Notes under the pieces: generated by a model
What the model was told of the DNA's origin: nothing
The model's input: only the letters and a program-made list of their open reading frames with translations
Databases searched by the model: none
Assembly: GCA_001464965.1 (NCBI GenBank)
Contig: LNEJ01000034.1
Coordinates: forward strand, 38,857-102,856
DNA from: Gammaproteobacteria bacterium Ga0074134
GTDB taxonomy: Bacteria; Pseudomonadota; Gammaproteobacteria; Ga0077554; Ga007554
DNA: 64,000 nt
Reading direction: 5' to 3'
Shown here: positions 31,231-40,485 of the stretch, piece after piece
Numbering within the stretch: the stretch's first letter is position 1
Layout of the letters: each line of letters opens with the position of its first letter
Translations under genes and position numbers: made by a program

Positions 31231-33789
31231 ATGCCCGGCACACGCTATACATTGGAAGTCCAGCCGCAAATTCCCGCGCGCCTGAATGGGCTGACGGAAC
31301 TTGCCAACGACCTGCTTTACAGCTGGGACCGCCAGGTGCGGTCACTCTTTGCCCATCTGGACTATGACCTGTGGGAAAGCAGTGGCCACAGCCCCAAGGT
31401 GTTTCTGCGCCGTGTCTCACAGCAGCGGCTTGACGAAGCGGCGCAGGATCGCATCTTCATGGAAAGCTACCACCGGGCGATGTCCGCCTACAACAGCTAT
31501 CACCGCGAGCATACTCACTCAGATACCGATCAGCTGCTCGACCACAAAACCGACCTGGTAGCCTATTTCTGCGCAGAGTTCGGCTTTCACGAAAGCCTCC
31601 CCATCTACTCCGGCGGTCTCGGCATCCTGGCCGGGGATCACTGCAAGGCAGCCAGCGACTTGAGCATCCCTTTTGTCGCGGTGGGCCTGTTGTACCGGCA
31701 GGGATATTTCACCCAGACCATCGACGGATACGGCAACCAGATTGCCCATTACACGCCCACCAATTTCGCCGACCTGCCGATCATCCCTGCCCGCGATAAA
31801 AAAGGCGCGGAAATCCACGTGCATGTGGATCTGCCGGGGCGACGCGTCATGCTCAAGGTGTGGCAAGCCAAAGCCGGGCACATCACCCTGTACCTGCTGG
31901 ACTGCGACCTGCCGGACAATTCCGAACAGGACCGCACCATCACCTACCAGCTCTATGGCGGCAATATCGAAACACGCATTCAGCAGGAAATCGTGCTTGG
32001 CATAGGCGGGGTGCGCGCATTGCGCGCCCTGGGACGCCGCCCCACGGTGTGGCATATCAACGAAGGACACTCCGCCTTCCAGATTCTTGAACGCTGCCGC
32101 GAACGCGTCCAGCGGGGATGGGATTTCGACAGCGCCCTGGAGTGCATTGCCGCCGGCACTGTGTTCACCACCCACACCCCCGTCCCGGCAGGCCATGACA
32201 TTTTTGATCATGGTCTGATCAGCGGTTATTTTGCTGATTACGTCAAACAATTGGGGCTCACCCTGGACAATTTTCTGCAACTCGGCTCCAGCCCCGGCAG
32301 CCAGGGTGGCTTCAACATGACCGCCCTGGCCTTGCGCGGTTCACGTCTGCACAACGGCGTCAGCCGCATTCATGGCGGCGAGGCGTCGCACATGGAGGGT
32401 TACATCTGGCCCCAGGTGCCGCACGAGGAAAACCCCATCAGCTACGTCACCAACGGCGTGCATGTCCCCACCTTTTTGGCGCGTGAGTGGGTAAACCTGT
32501 TCGACATGCGCCTCGGCGGCGAATGGCGCAGGGAACTGCGCAATGAGAGCTATTGGCGGCACATTGACGAGATACCCAACCACAGTTATTGGAGCCTGCG
32601 CCAGTCGCTCAAGTCCAAGCTCCTGGAAAACGCACTGCGCCGCGCCACGCTGCAACACCGCCGCAATGGTTGCAGCGCCACGCAAATCGAACGCCTCACG
32701 CGCTATCTCGCGCCTGACAATATTGACACCCTGGTACTTGGCTTCGCACGCCGCTTCGCCACCTACAAGCGCGCCGCACTGCTGTTTAGCGATCCCGGAC
32801 GCCTGGCGCGCCTGTTGAATGACCCCAAGCGTCCCGTGATCCTGATTTTTGCCGGCAAGGCCCACCCGCGCGACCTGCCCGGCCAGCAACTGATCCAGAC
32901 CATTCACAACTTCTCACGCCGCCCCGAATTCGAGGGCCGCATCCTGATGCTGGAAGGTTATGACCTGGCGCTGGCGCGCAAACTGGTGACCGGCGTGGAC
33001 GTGTGGCTGAATACACCCGAATACCCCCTGGAAGCCAGCGGCACCTCAGGCCAGAAAGCGGGCATCAACGGCGTCATCAACCTCAGCGTGCTGGATGGCT
33101 GGTGGGGTGAGGGCTACAACGGTGAAAACGGCTGGGCCATCAGCCCGCACGGCCCCCAATATGACGCCTTGCAGCGCGACGGTGAAGAAGGCCAGGAACT
33201 GCTTGATATTCTGGAGCACGAGGTCATCCCCCTTTATTACGACCGCAACGGACACGGCTATTCGGAAGGATGGGTGAAAAAGTCCAAGGCCTCCATGAAA
33301 TCGCTCATGCCGCACTTCAACTCGCAGCGCATGGTCATGGATTACGTTACCCGCTACTATGCGATCGCCAACCACCAGTGCAAGATCCTCTCCGAACAGG
33401 ACGGCGCACCGGCGCGCGAGCTTGCCCAGTGGAAGAAAAAAATCGCCCACGGCTGGCACAAAGTCCAAATACGCCGCATCGACGACGCACTCCAGGAAAT
33501 CAAGGCCGGCAACACCTTACCCATCCGGGTCAGCGCCACCTTGAACGACCTGAACCCGGAAGACGTGGTAGTGGAATGCCTGGTAGGCACCACCTCAGAG
33601 AGCGGCGAGTTTATTATTAACAACCGCCAGCAGTTAGCGGCAGCGGGCTCCAACACTGCCGGTGAAACCCTGTTCAAGCTCGACTTCTCGCCAACCCTTT
33701 CGGGGCTCCAGCATTACAAACTGCGTGTTTACCCCTATCACAAACTGCTCAGCCACCCGTTTGAAACGGGCTATATGATCTGGCTGTAA
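31231..33789 (+). CDS. glgP: Alpha-glucan phosphorylase (short, DUF3417-containing form)
   Basis: 852 residues from the ATG at 31231 (TGGAG ribosome site nearby); an upstream start at 31189 is unlikely. Residues ~10-120 (L-A-N-D-L-L-Y-S-W-D-R, Y-D-L-W-E-S-S-G-H-S-P-K-V-F-L) form the DUF3417 segment. Glycogen-phosphorylase landmarks: Y-S-G-G-L-G-I-L-A-G-D-H-C-K-A-A-S-D-L, H-I-N-E-G-H-S-A-F-Q-I-L-E, and the PLP-lysine/phosphate region E-A-S-G-T-S-G-Q-K-A-G-I-N-G-V-I-N. Releases glucose-1-phosphate from glycogen or maltodextrin in the cytosol. It has no glg neighbours here. A hairpin (CTCTGG...CCAGAG, 33797-33830) follows the stop. Confidence 0.94.
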   Translation: MPGTRYTLEVQPQIPARLNGLTELANDLLYSWDRQVRSLFAHLDYDLWESSGHSPKVFLRRVSQQRLDEAAQDRIFMESYHRAMSAYNSYHREHTHSDTDQLLDHKTDLVAYFCAEFGFHESLPIYSGGLGILAGDHCKAASDLSIPFVAVGLLYRQGYFTQTIDGYGNQIAHYTPTNFADLPIIPARDKKGAEIHVHVDLPGRRVMLKVWQAKAGHITLYLLDCDLPDNSEQDRTITYQLYGGNIETRIQQEIVLGIGGVRALRALGRRPTVWHINEGHSAFQILERCRERVQRGWDFDSALECIAAGTVFTTHTPVPAGHDIFDHGLISGYFADYVKQLGLTLDNFLQLGSSPGSQGGFNMTALALRGSRLHNGVSRIHGGEASHMEGYIWPQVPHEENPISYVTNGVHVPTFLAREWVNLFDMRLGGEWRRELRNESYWRHIDEIPNHSYWSLRQSLKSKLLENALRRATLQHRRNGCSATQIERLTRYLAPDNIDTLVLGFARRFATYKRAALLFSDPGRLARLLNDPKRPVILIFAGKAHPRDLPGQQLIQTIHNFSRRPEFEGRILMLEGYDLALARKLVTGVDVWLNTPEYPLEASGTSGQKAGINGVINLSVLDGWWGEGYNGENGWAISPHGPQYDALQRDGEEGQELLDILEHEVIPLYYDRNGHGYSEGWVKKSKASMKSLMPHFNSQRMVMDYVTRYYAIANHQCKILSEQDGAPARELAQWKKKIAHGWHKVQIRRIDDALQEIKAGNTLPIRVSATLNDLNPEDVVVECLVGTTSESGEFIINNRQQLAAAGSNTAGETLFKLDFSPTLSGLQHYKLRVYPYHKLLSHPFETGYMIWL

Positions 33790-34167
33790 TAAAGGCCTCT
33801 GGCAAACCTCAAGGATGAGGATTTCCAGAGCAATTCACTCAGGTATTCACCTATTGACAGTGCGACTATTTCCATTTAAAGTTCATTTAAAGTACATTTT
33901 TATAATTGGATATTGTTATTGTATTGATTTAGCGGCCTGGAATAAGGCTCTATTTTTACCCATTAACATGTATTATTTATACATTATATAAATAACGGTT
34001 AATAATATTCCGTTGCCTGACGATACAAGACAGCACTACCAAACAGCTGAATGTGTACTCGCAATTCGCAAACACATTTTTAGCACGCATTCCGTAGTGG
34101 GGCGTAAGGATTACCAACCTTTTATTTAACATGGATTTTTATACATTTCACAACCGAGGAGATCTTC
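33790..34167 (+). other. AT-rich intergenic region upstream of the truncated haemoglobin
   Basis: 378 bp without a credible gene. It opens with a double-stem hairpin after glgP (33797-33830: CTCTGG/CCAGAG enclosing CCTCA/TGAGG), a likely 3' structure without T-run. The middle is very AT-rich and contains the palindrome ATGTATTATTTATACAT (33968-33984), a candidate operator for the haemoglobin gene. A GAGGAGAT ribosome site precedes the ATG at 34168. No FNR box of the TTGAT-N4-ATCAA type was found here. Confidence 0.5.
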
Positions 34168-34536
34168 ATGAGCACAAGTCTGTTTGAGAAGCTGGGCGGC
34201 AATGCGGCGGTAGATGCAGCGGTCGATATTTTCTATCGCAAAGTCTTGAGTGATGACCGCATCAACTCTTTCTTCGAGGGCGTCGACATGGACAAGCAGG
34301 CCGCGAAGCAAAAAGCCTTCCTGACTATGGCCTTCGGTGGCCCCCACAACTATACCGGCAAGGACATGCGCGCAGCTCATGCCCCTCTGGTGGCACGCGG
34401 CCTGAATGACAGCCATTTTGATGCGGTAGCAGAAAATCTTCAAGCCACACTAAAAGAGCTTAATGTGCCCTCCGAGTTGATCGGCGAGGTTATGGCGATT
34501 GCGGGCAGCACCCGCAACGATGTGTTGTGCCGCTGA
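34168..34536 (+). CDS. glbN: Group 1 truncated haemoglobin
   Basis: 122 residues with the 2-on-2 globin pattern: S-L-F-E-K-L-G-G near the N-terminus, V-D-I-F-Y-R-K-V-L (Tyr B10), D-R-I-N-S-F-F-E-G-V-D, F-L-T-M-A-F-G-G-P-H-N-Y-T-G-K-D-M-R-A-A-H-A-P-L (proximal His F8 in A-A-H). Cytosolic haem protein for O2/NO binding, often NO dioxygenase or peroxide-related. The ferredoxin-NAD(P)H reductase gene 165 bp downstream could supply electrons, though the gap contains a hairpin-forming repeat, so co-transcription is uncertain. Confidence 0.94.
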   Translation: MSTSLFEKLGGNAAVDAAVDIFYRKVLSDDRINSFFEGVDMDKQAAKQKAFLTMAFGGPHNYTGKDMRAAHAPLVARGLNDSHFDAVAENLQATLKELNVPSELIGEVMAIAGSTRNDVLCR

Positions 34537-34701
34537 TATAGGCACGCGGGTTCTCCCAGGGCATCTTCTGTTTCAGGTTTCATCCCCTTTCCCTTGGCGG
34601 AGGAAGGCTCCCCTTCCACCCCACCTTTCCCCATCAACGGGAAGGGGGTGAATTTAACAAGACGGATCAAAGGCCATCACCCTTAACTAACGCGGTGCGC
34701 C

Positions 34702-35694
34702 ATGCCACGTATCTTCTTTGAAAAACAAAGTTACACATGTCAGGACAATGAATCCGTTCTGGATTGCCTGACAGGGCATGGCCTGCCTATTCCATCCTCC
34801 TGCCGTAGCGGTATTTGTCAAACCTGCCTGATGCGTGCCGTTGAAGGTGCGGTACCGCTGGCCGCGCAGCAGGGGCTGAAAGAAACCCTGCGGGTGCAGA
34901 ATTACTTTCTGGCCTGTGTATGCAAACCCACGAATGATCTCAAGGTCGCCTTGCCTGATGAAGAAGCCGGCGCCAGAACCAAGGTAACGGTTTTAGCAAA
35001 GGAAGTGTTAGGCGGCAATATCATTCGCCTGAGACTGGGATGCACCCTCCCTCTCGATTACCATCCTGGACAGTTTGTGCAGTTGCATCGCGATGACGGG
35101 CTGATACGCAGCTATTCCATTGCGAGTCTGCCTCAACGCGAGGAACCGCTGGAATTGCATATCCGCCACTTGCCGGACGGACGCATGAGCGGCTGGATTC
35201 ATGACATCCTGAAAACAGGCGATACGCTGGAAATATCCGGACCGGCAGGGCAGGGGTTTTACTTGCCGGGCCAGCCAGATCAAGGGTTGCTACTGATCGG
35301 CACGGGGTCGGGGCTTGCTCCTTTATGGGGCATTGCGCGCGACGCCCTGGCACAGGGCCACACCGGACCGATTCACCTGTACCACGGCAGCCGCGACGTG
35401 TCCGGCTTGTACCTGATCAATGAACTCCGCGAGCTGGCGGAGCAATATCCCAACCTGAATTACACCCCCTGCCTGTCCGGCCCGGACGTACCAAAAGGAT
35501 TTGCCGCCGGACGTGCTGAACAAATGGCTTTTTCTCACCTGCCCAAATTAACCGGCTGGCGCGTCTTTCTCTGCGGCCATCCCGCCATGGTGGCCGCCAC
35601 CAAGAAAAAAGCCTTTCTTACCGGCGCATCAATGAAGGATATATACGCCGATCCTTTTGTAATCGCCGCTGATTCCATCAAGCCTGCCGCCTGA
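34702..35694 (+). CDS. 2Fe-2S ferredoxin fused to FAD/NAD(P)H reductase
   Basis: 330 residues. Residues 1-90 are a plant-type [2Fe-2S] ferredoxin (C-R-S-G-I-C-Q-T-C, with the fourth Cys in F-L-A-C-V-C-K-P). Residues ~95-330 are a ferredoxin-NADP reductase fold with FAD motif R-S-Y-S-I-A-S and NAD(P) loop [12 protein letters not shown], ending F-L-C-G-H-P-A-M-V. Architecture of oxygenase or globin reductase components (electron flow NAD(P)H-FAD-2Fe2S). No oxygenase gene is next to it, so the truncated haemoglobin is the only local acceptor candidate. The 165-bp gap before it holds complementary CCCTTTCCC / GGGAAGGGG stretches and no gene. Confidence 0.9.
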   Translation: MPRIFFEKQSYTCQDNESVLDCLTGHGLPIPSSCRSGICQTCLMRAVEGAVPLAAQQGLKETLRVQNYFLACVCKPTNDLKVALPDEEAGARTKVTVLAKEVLGGNIIRLRLGCTLPLDYHPGQFVQLHRDDGLIRSYSIASLPQREEPLELHIRHLPDGRMSGWIHDILKTGDTLEISGPAGQGFYLPGQPDQGLLLIGTGSGLAPLWGIARDALAQGHTGPIHLYHGSRDVSGLYLINELRELAEQYPNLNYTPCLSGPDVPKGFAAGRAEQMAFSHLPKLTGWRVFLCGHPAMVAATKKKAFLTGASMKDIYADPFVIAADSIKPAA

Positions 35695-35810
35695 GCAATA
35701 CTCAAACATTCGCCCTCAGTGAACTGAACGCGCCACAAAGAGGCTTTTTATTTTCCGCCAGACATATTACCCTGCCAGGCAATCAGCGTGATTTGTCTGG
35801 AGTATCTATA

Positions 35811-36437
35811 GTGAAAGGCCGCTTTATAACCATCGAAGGCATCGAAGGCGTCGGCAAGACCACCAACCTGGAATTCATCCGCCACACGCTTGCGGCGGCG
35901 GGTAAGCCGGTTGTGGTGACCCGCGAACCCGGCGGCACGCCGCTCGGAGAGGAAATTCGCAGCCTGGTGCTGGGTCATCGTGACGGCGGCATGGCCAGTG
36001 ATACCGAGCTGCTGCTGATGTTTGCGGCACGTGCCGAGCATCTTGCGCGCGTGATTCGCCCGGCACTTGAAGCCGGCCAGTGGGTAGTGAGCGACCGCTT
36101 CACCGACGCCACCTATGCCTACCAGGGCGGCGGGCGCGGCATCCCCAAAGGGCGCATTTCGGTACTGGAACAGTGGGTGCAGGGTGATGTGCAGCCCGAC
36201 CTGACGCTATTATTAGACCTGCCCGTGACACTAGGGCTGGCACGGGCAGGGCGGCGTAGCGCGCCGGATCGTTTCGAGTCGGAACAGATGGCTTTTTTTG
36301 AACGGGTGCGGCAGGCCTATCTTGCATTGGCAGCGCAGCATCCGGGGCGCTATAAGGTGATTGACGCCTCCCAACCGCTGGATGCGGTTCAGAGCACTAT
36401 AAAACACGCTCTCTCGGATTTTCTCGCCGCAGCATGA
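35811..36437 (+). CDS. tmk: Thymidylate kinase
   Basis: 208 residues from GTG at 35811, preceded by GGAG at suitable spacing; TTG at 35793 would add six residues. P-loop [24 protein letters not shown] motif, [19 protein letters not shown], and lid region [10 protein letters not shown]. Phosphorylates dTMP to dTDP. The stop overlaps the holB start by 4 nt; the tmk-holB-pilZ-tatD order is the common gammaproteobacterial arrangement. Confidence 0.96.
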   Translation: MKGRFITIEGIEGVGKTTNLEFIRHTLAAAGKPVVVTREPGGTPLGEEIRSLVLGHRDGGMASDTELLLMFAARAEHLARVIRPALEAGQWVVSDRFTDATYAYQGGGRGIPKGRISVLEQWVQGDVQPDLTLLLDLPVTLGLARAGRRSAPDRFESEQMAFFERVRQAYLALAAQHPGRYKVIDASQPLDAVQSTIKHALSDFLAAA

Positions 36438-37438
36438 ACGGATTACTTCCCTGGCATACCGCCCAGTGGCAAACGCTGACCCGGCGCCTGCGCGACAATA
36501 TCCTGCCGCACGCCCTGCTGGTGAACGGCCCGCCCGGTGTTGGCAAAAATCACTTTGCCAGCCTCTTTGCCCATTCAGCGCTCTGCGAAAACACGCCGGC
36601 GGACGGTCTTCCCTGCGGGACATGCCGTGGCTGCCTGCTCAATCAGGCGGGCACGCACCCTGATTACAAACGGGTCAGTCCGCTGGAAGAGAAGAAGATC
36701 ATTGGCGTTGATCAGGTACGCGAGATCGGCGAGTATTTTTCCTTGAAATCACATTATGCGGGTTACAAGGTGGTCATCATTTCCCCCGCCTCCGCCATGA
36801 ACACGCAAGCCGCCAACAGTCTGCTCAAAACTCTGGAAGAACCCCCGGCCCGCGCACTGCTGATACTGGTCACTGACAGCGCCGCGCTTTTGCCCGCCAC
36901 CATCCGCAGCCGCTGCCAGCGGATCGATTTCACTAAACCGCCGCAGGACCTCGCCCGCGACTGGCTCGCCACCCGGATTGAACCGCCCCATGATGCGTCG
37001 CTACTGCTGGCGCTCGCCGACGGGGCGCCATTTGCCGCCCTGGAACTCGCCAGCGGTGATAAGATAGGCCAGCGCATGGCGATGTTCACGGATTTTGAAA
37101 CGCTCTTCCAGGGACACGCCTCGCCGGTTGCAATTGCCGGAACATGGCTGAAGTTTGAGCTGAAAGAGACGCTATATTGGGTACGCGGCTGGATAACCGA
37201 CATGATTCGCATCAAATCGGCTGTCCACCCCCCTGCCCTGGCCAACCAGGACATACAGCAGCGCTTGCAAGTCATGGCGTCGATGCTAGACTTGAGGACT
37301 CTCCATCGCCAGCTTGACCGTATCAGCGAAGCGGCGCGGTTGGCGAGCGGGCAGATCAATGGGCAGTTGCTGCTGGAAGACTTACTGATTGGCTGGAAAG
37401 ACATACTGTCCAGGCAGGCACGGAAAAAAGATAGTTAA
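36434..37438 (+). CDS. holB: DNA polymerase III delta' subunit
   Basis: 334 residues, AAA+ clamp-loader protein. [13 protein letters not shown] (P-loop near 27-39), zinc cysteines C-E-N...C-G-T-C-R-G-C, the sensor/arginine-finger region [13 protein letters not shown] and [11 protein letters not shown] are all present. Part of the clamp loader that opens the sliding clamp. Coupled to tmk by 4-nt overlap and followed by pilZ after 2 nt. Confidence 0.96.
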   Translation: MNGLLPWHTAQWQTLTRRLRDNILPHALLVNGPPGVGKNHFASLFAHSALCENTPADGLPCGTCRGCLLNQAGTHPDYKRVSPLEEKKIIGVDQVREIGEYFSLKSHYAGYKVVIISPASAMNTQAANSLLKTLEEPPARALLILVTDSAALLPATIRSRCQRIDFTKPPQDLARDWLATRIEPPHDASLLLALADGAPFAALELASGDKIGQRMAMFTDFETLFQGHASPVAIAGTWLKFELKETLYWVRGWITDMIRIKSAVHPPALANQDIQQRLQVMASMLDLRTLHRQLDRISEAARLASGQINGQLLLEDLLIGWKDILSRQARKKDS

Positions 37439-37440
37439 AC

Positions 37441-37827
37441 ATGGCTGAAGAAGACAACACAAGCACTACCCAAGCCACCCCGGCGGCGCAACGGCAGGGC
37501 ATACTGTCGCTCGCAATAAAGGACAAGAACGCCTTGTACGCCTCTTACATGCAGTACGTCAAAAACGGCGGGCTGTTTATCCCCACCAGCAAGTCCTACA
37601 AGATCGGTGATGAAGTGTTTTTGTTGCTCACGCTGATGGAAGAGACCGAAAAAATTCCGGTGGCAGGGCGCGTCGTCTGGATCACCCCGAAGGGCGCGCA
37701 AGGCAACCGGATTGCCGGGATAGGCGTGCAATTCGGCAATGATCAGGAGAGCGACCTGGCGCGCAAGAAGATCGAAACCTACCTGGCGGGAACACTGACA
37801 TCGGGCCGCCCTACGCATACCATGTAG
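37441..37827 (+). CDS. pilZ: Type IV pilus PilZ protein
   Basis: 128 residues; a disordered polar N-terminus, then a PilZ barrel: I-L-S-L-A-I-K-D-K-N-A-L-Y-A-S-Y-M-Q-Y-V-K-N-G-G-L-F-I-P-T, V-A-G-R-V-V-W-I-T-P, I-G-V-Q-F. The R-x3-R c-di-GMP motif is lacking, as in classical PilZ, which works with PilB and FimX in pilus assembly rather than binding c-di-GMP itself. Position between holB and tatD is the standard one for pilZ. Confidence 0.93.
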   Translation: MAEEDNTSTTQATPAAQRQGILSLAIKDKNALYASYMQYVKNGGLFIPTSKSYKIGDEVFLLLTLMEETEKIPVAGRVVWITPKGAQGNRIAGIGVQFGNDQESDLARKKIETYLAGTLTSGRPTHTM

Positions 37828-37905
37828 CTGGAGACCCGCGTTACGGAAAGCCTAGCCTGACCACCTTCTGACCTGCGCATTAACCCCGGATCTATCACAA
37901 CCCTG

Positions 37906-38700
37906 ATGCCCGCCCTGCTCGTTGACTCCCACTGCCACCTGGATCGCCTCGATCTTACCGCCATTGGCGGCGACATGGATGGCGTGATGCAAACCGCGCG
38001 CGAGCATGGCGTCGGACATATGTTATGCGTCTCCATCGACATGGAGAGCTATCCGGCGATGCTGTCGCTAGTGAAGCAGTACAATCACGTGTTCGCCTCG
38101 GTGGGTGTCCATCCCAACGAGCGGGAGGGGCGTGAACCCAGCGTGGAGGAACTGGTCGCGCTGGCACAAGATTCCAAAGTCGTCGCCATCGGTGAAACCG
38201 GCCTGGATTATTTCCGCAACGAAGGCGACCTCGAATGGCAGCAGGAGCGCTTCCGCCGCCACATCGCCGCCGCGAAAATAACCGGCAAGCCATTGATAGT
38301 GCACACCCGCGAGGCCAAGCAGGACACCCTGCGCTTGCTGCGCGAGGAAGGCGCCGATCAGGTGGGCGGCGTGATGCATTGTTTCACGGAGGATTGGGAG
38401 ACCGCCCGGCAGGCGATGGACCTGAATTTTTACATCTCATTTTCAGGCATCGTGACATTCAACAGCGCCCGCGAACTAAAAGAAGTCGCCGCGCGCATGC
38501 CCGCCGGCCGGATACTGGTGGAAACCGACTCCCCCTACCTCGCCCCCCTCCCCTACCGCGGCAAGACCAACCAGCCCGCCTACACGCGTTTCGTAGCCGA
38601 ACAAATCGCCGCCCTGCGCGGCGTATCGCTAGAGGAAATTACGGAGATCACCACGTCCAACTTCTTTAATTTGTTCAGGCAGGCGGCGGGGAATAAATAA
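37906..38700 (+). CDS. TatD-family metal-dependent hydrolase (YcfH-like)
   Basis: 264 residues: metal-binding V-D-S-H-C-H-L-D at residues 6-13, A-I-G-E-T-G-L-D-Y-F, P-L-I-V-H-T-R-E-A (His), H-C-F-T-E-D, and L-V-E-T-D-S-P-Y-L-A-P (final Asp). Members are cytosolic DNases/D-aminoacyl-tRNA-related hydrolases; the one in the tmk-holB-pilZ neighbourhood corresponds to YcfH. 78 nt separate it from pilZ. Ends shortly before the convergent response regulator. Confidence 0.93.
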   Translation: MPALLVDSHCHLDRLDLTAIGGDMDGVMQTAREHGVGHMLCVSIDMESYPAMLSLVKQYNHVFASVGVHPNEREGREPSVEELVALAQDSKVVAIGETGLDYFRNEGDLEWQQERFRRHIAAAKITGKPLIVHTREAKQDTLRLLREEGADQVGGVMHCFTEDWETARQAMDLNFYISFSGIVTFNSARELKEVAARMPAGRILVETDSPYLAPLPYRGKTNQPAYTRFVAEQIAALRGVSLEEITEITTSNFFNLFRQAAGNK

Positions 38701-38733
38701 GGGTGGGCATCGCGAGCAAGCTCTTTCCTGTAA

Positions 38734-39378
38734 TCATATGACCAGCCCATTTTTTATCGCATAACGGATCAACTCTGCGCTGTGTTTCATGTTCATTTTC
38801 CTCAATGTCCGTGCGCGGTAGGTGCTGATGGTTTTTACGCTTAAATGCAATTCCTCGGCGATCTGGGCCGGGGTTTTACCTGAGGCGATTTTGCACAGAA
38901 TTTCGAGTTCGCGGTTGGACAAGAGTTCATGGGGCGCATTCACCGGCTTGAAATCCAGCTCCTCCGCCAGTCTCTCGGCAGCGTGCTCGCTGATGTACCT
39001 CCCACCATGGGCCACCTTGCGGATAGCCTTAACGAGTTGCCCGGGAACGCTCTCCTTGCTCAGGTAACCGGCCGCGCCCGCCTTCAGCACCCGCACCGCG
39101 TACTGGTCTTCGGGATACATGCTAAGGATAAGAACCGGCAACCCAGGCCTTTCGATCTGGATGCGCTTCAGCACCTCCAGCCCGCTCTTGCCGGGCAGCG
39201 AGATATCCAGCAGCACCATATTCAGGTGGTCCTTGCGTATCCACTGGATCGCATCATTGCCATTTGCGGCCTCCCCTACCACCTGCATGTCCTTGGCCTC
39301 TTCCAGTATGAGCTTAAGACCCTCGCGAACGATGGCGTGATCCTCCACAAGGAGTATTTTTATGGGCCTGTCATTCAT
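38734..39378 (-). CDS. NarL/FixJ-type response regulator
   Basis: 214 residues from the ATG at 39378 (M-N-D-R-P-I-K-I-L-L-V-E-D-H). Receiver domain with acidic V-E-D-H and phospho-acceptor Asp58 in V-L-L-D-I-S-L-P-G, Lys in L-S-K-E-S. The C-terminal LuxR HTH (L-S-N-R-E-L-E-I-L-C-K-I-A-S-G-K-T-P and L-H-L-S-V-K-T-I-S-T-Y-R-A) binds DNA. Overlaps the kinase gene by 8 nt and is translated after it. Targets are not evident; related to UvrY/NarL types. Confidence 0.93.
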   Translation of the reverse strand: MNDRPIKILLVEDHAIVREGLKLILEEAKDMQVVGEAANGNDAIQWIRKDHLNMVLLDISLPGKSGLEVLKRIQIERPGLPVLILSMYPEDQYAVRVLKAGAAGYLSKESVPGQLVKAIRKVAHGGRYISEHAAERLAEELDFKPVNAPHELLSNRELEILCKIASGKTPAQIAEELHLSVKTISTYRARTLRKMNMKHSAELIRYAIKNGLVI

Positions 39379-40189
39379 GCTTTTTCTCCAGTGGCATGCG
39401 CAGGATAACCGTGGTCCCATGTCCCGGTGCACCGGCAATATTGAGATCCCCACCAAAGCACTTGGCCCTCTCACGCATTCCCACAATCCCCCATGATTTT
39501 CCATTCACCATGTCGGCGGGGACGATCCCCTTGCCATTGTCGGATACTGTAATCATGACTCCATCGGCGCAGGTCTGCGCCTTGACCGTCACCCGGGTTG
39601 CTCCGGCATGGCATGTGATATTGGTGAGCGTTTCCTGAAAAATGCGGAAAATCGCGTTGGACAGATCCTGGCCCATCTCCATCTCCGGCGCAGCCATTTC
39701 CAGTGTGCAGGGTATCCCCATCCTTTTCTGAAATTCCTGCGCCTGCCATTCGATGGCCGCCCACAGGCCGAGGTTGTCGAGGATGCTCGGCCGCAGATCG
39801 GTAGCAATCTTCTTTACCGTCTGTATGGCGGAATCCACGTGACCGATCATGGCAGCGGTGCGTGCGGCAGGAAACTTTCTAGATTTCGCCATAACTTTGG
39901 CGAGCCAGCTCAACTCCATCTTGATCGCCGTAAGCGTGGAGCCCAATTCGTCGTGAATCTCGCGTGCGATGCGGGTCCGTTCCGCTTCCAGGGCAATTTG
40001 CAAATGGGAGGACAGCTCACGCAACTTCTCGACGGAAGGCTTTAATTCCTCGTGCGCCGGCTTGGCTTTGCCGTACTTGTCCATCGTATGGAGCCGCTCA
40101 TCCGGCGGATGGCGCCGGTTCATCTGGGCTTGCAGTGATTCAACTTGCCGAATCAGTTCTGCCTTGGTCATTTTATGGTATGAGGTCAC
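39371..40189 (-). CDS. Soluble NarL-type sensor histidine kinase
   Basis: 272 residues with no transmembrane segment and no recognisable PAS/GAF domain. Residues ~8-75 look like a coiled coil (E-L-I-R-Q-V-E-S-L-Q-A-Q, E-K-L-R-E-L-S-S-H-L-Q-I-A-L-E-A-E). The HisKA_3 phospho-acceptor is His79 in A-R-E-I-H-D-E-L-G-S-T-L-T. The ATPase shows F-R-I-F-Q-E-T-L-T-N (N box), D-N-G-K-G-I and G-I-V-G-M-R-E-R-A (G boxes). Pairs with the overlapping response regulator. The signal must come from the cytosol or a partner protein. An internal ATG at residue 7 is an alternative start. Confidence 0.92.
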   Translation of the reverse strand: MTSYHKMTKAELIRQVESLQAQMNRRHPPDERLHTMDKYGKAKPAHEELKPSVEKLRELSSHLQIALEAERTRIAREIHDELGSTLTAIKMELSWLAKVMAKSRKFPAARTAAMIGHVDSAIQTVKKIATDLRPSILDNLGLWAAIEWQAQEFQKRMGIPCTLEMAAPEMEMGQDLSNAIFRIFQETLTNITCHAGATRVTVKAQTCADGVMITVSDNGKGIVPADMVNGKSWGIVGMRERAKCFGGDLNIAGAPGHGTTVILRMPLEKKHE

Positions 40190-40485
40190 AGATCAAGCTC
40201 CCGGATTATCATGGATTATAGAGGAGTTCGATATCAGGCTTGTATTCCCGCGCGCCCCCAGTTTGCGTAGGAAAAGTACCTACACGGCATTCCGGTTTTG
40301 CTCCATTCCCCGGCGGCTCGTGTATAGGCATAATGCTGTCGATGCTGCACCCCTGCAAAGGTTACACGTACTGCCTGTAATACGCCGTACATTTTTTTCA
40401 TGCTAAGTTATGGCCTTTAGGTCAAGTCAAAAACCGTGTAAGCTTCATAAACGGGAATGACAACGAAGGAACGGAGTAAACCTCT
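40190..40485 (+). other. Intergenic region between the kinase and fnr
   Basis: 296 bp with no supported gene; divergent promoters for the two-component operon and fnr are expected. No FNR box is evident upstream of fnr. An AAGGAACGGAG ribosome-site region precedes the ATG at 40486. Confidence 0.4.
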
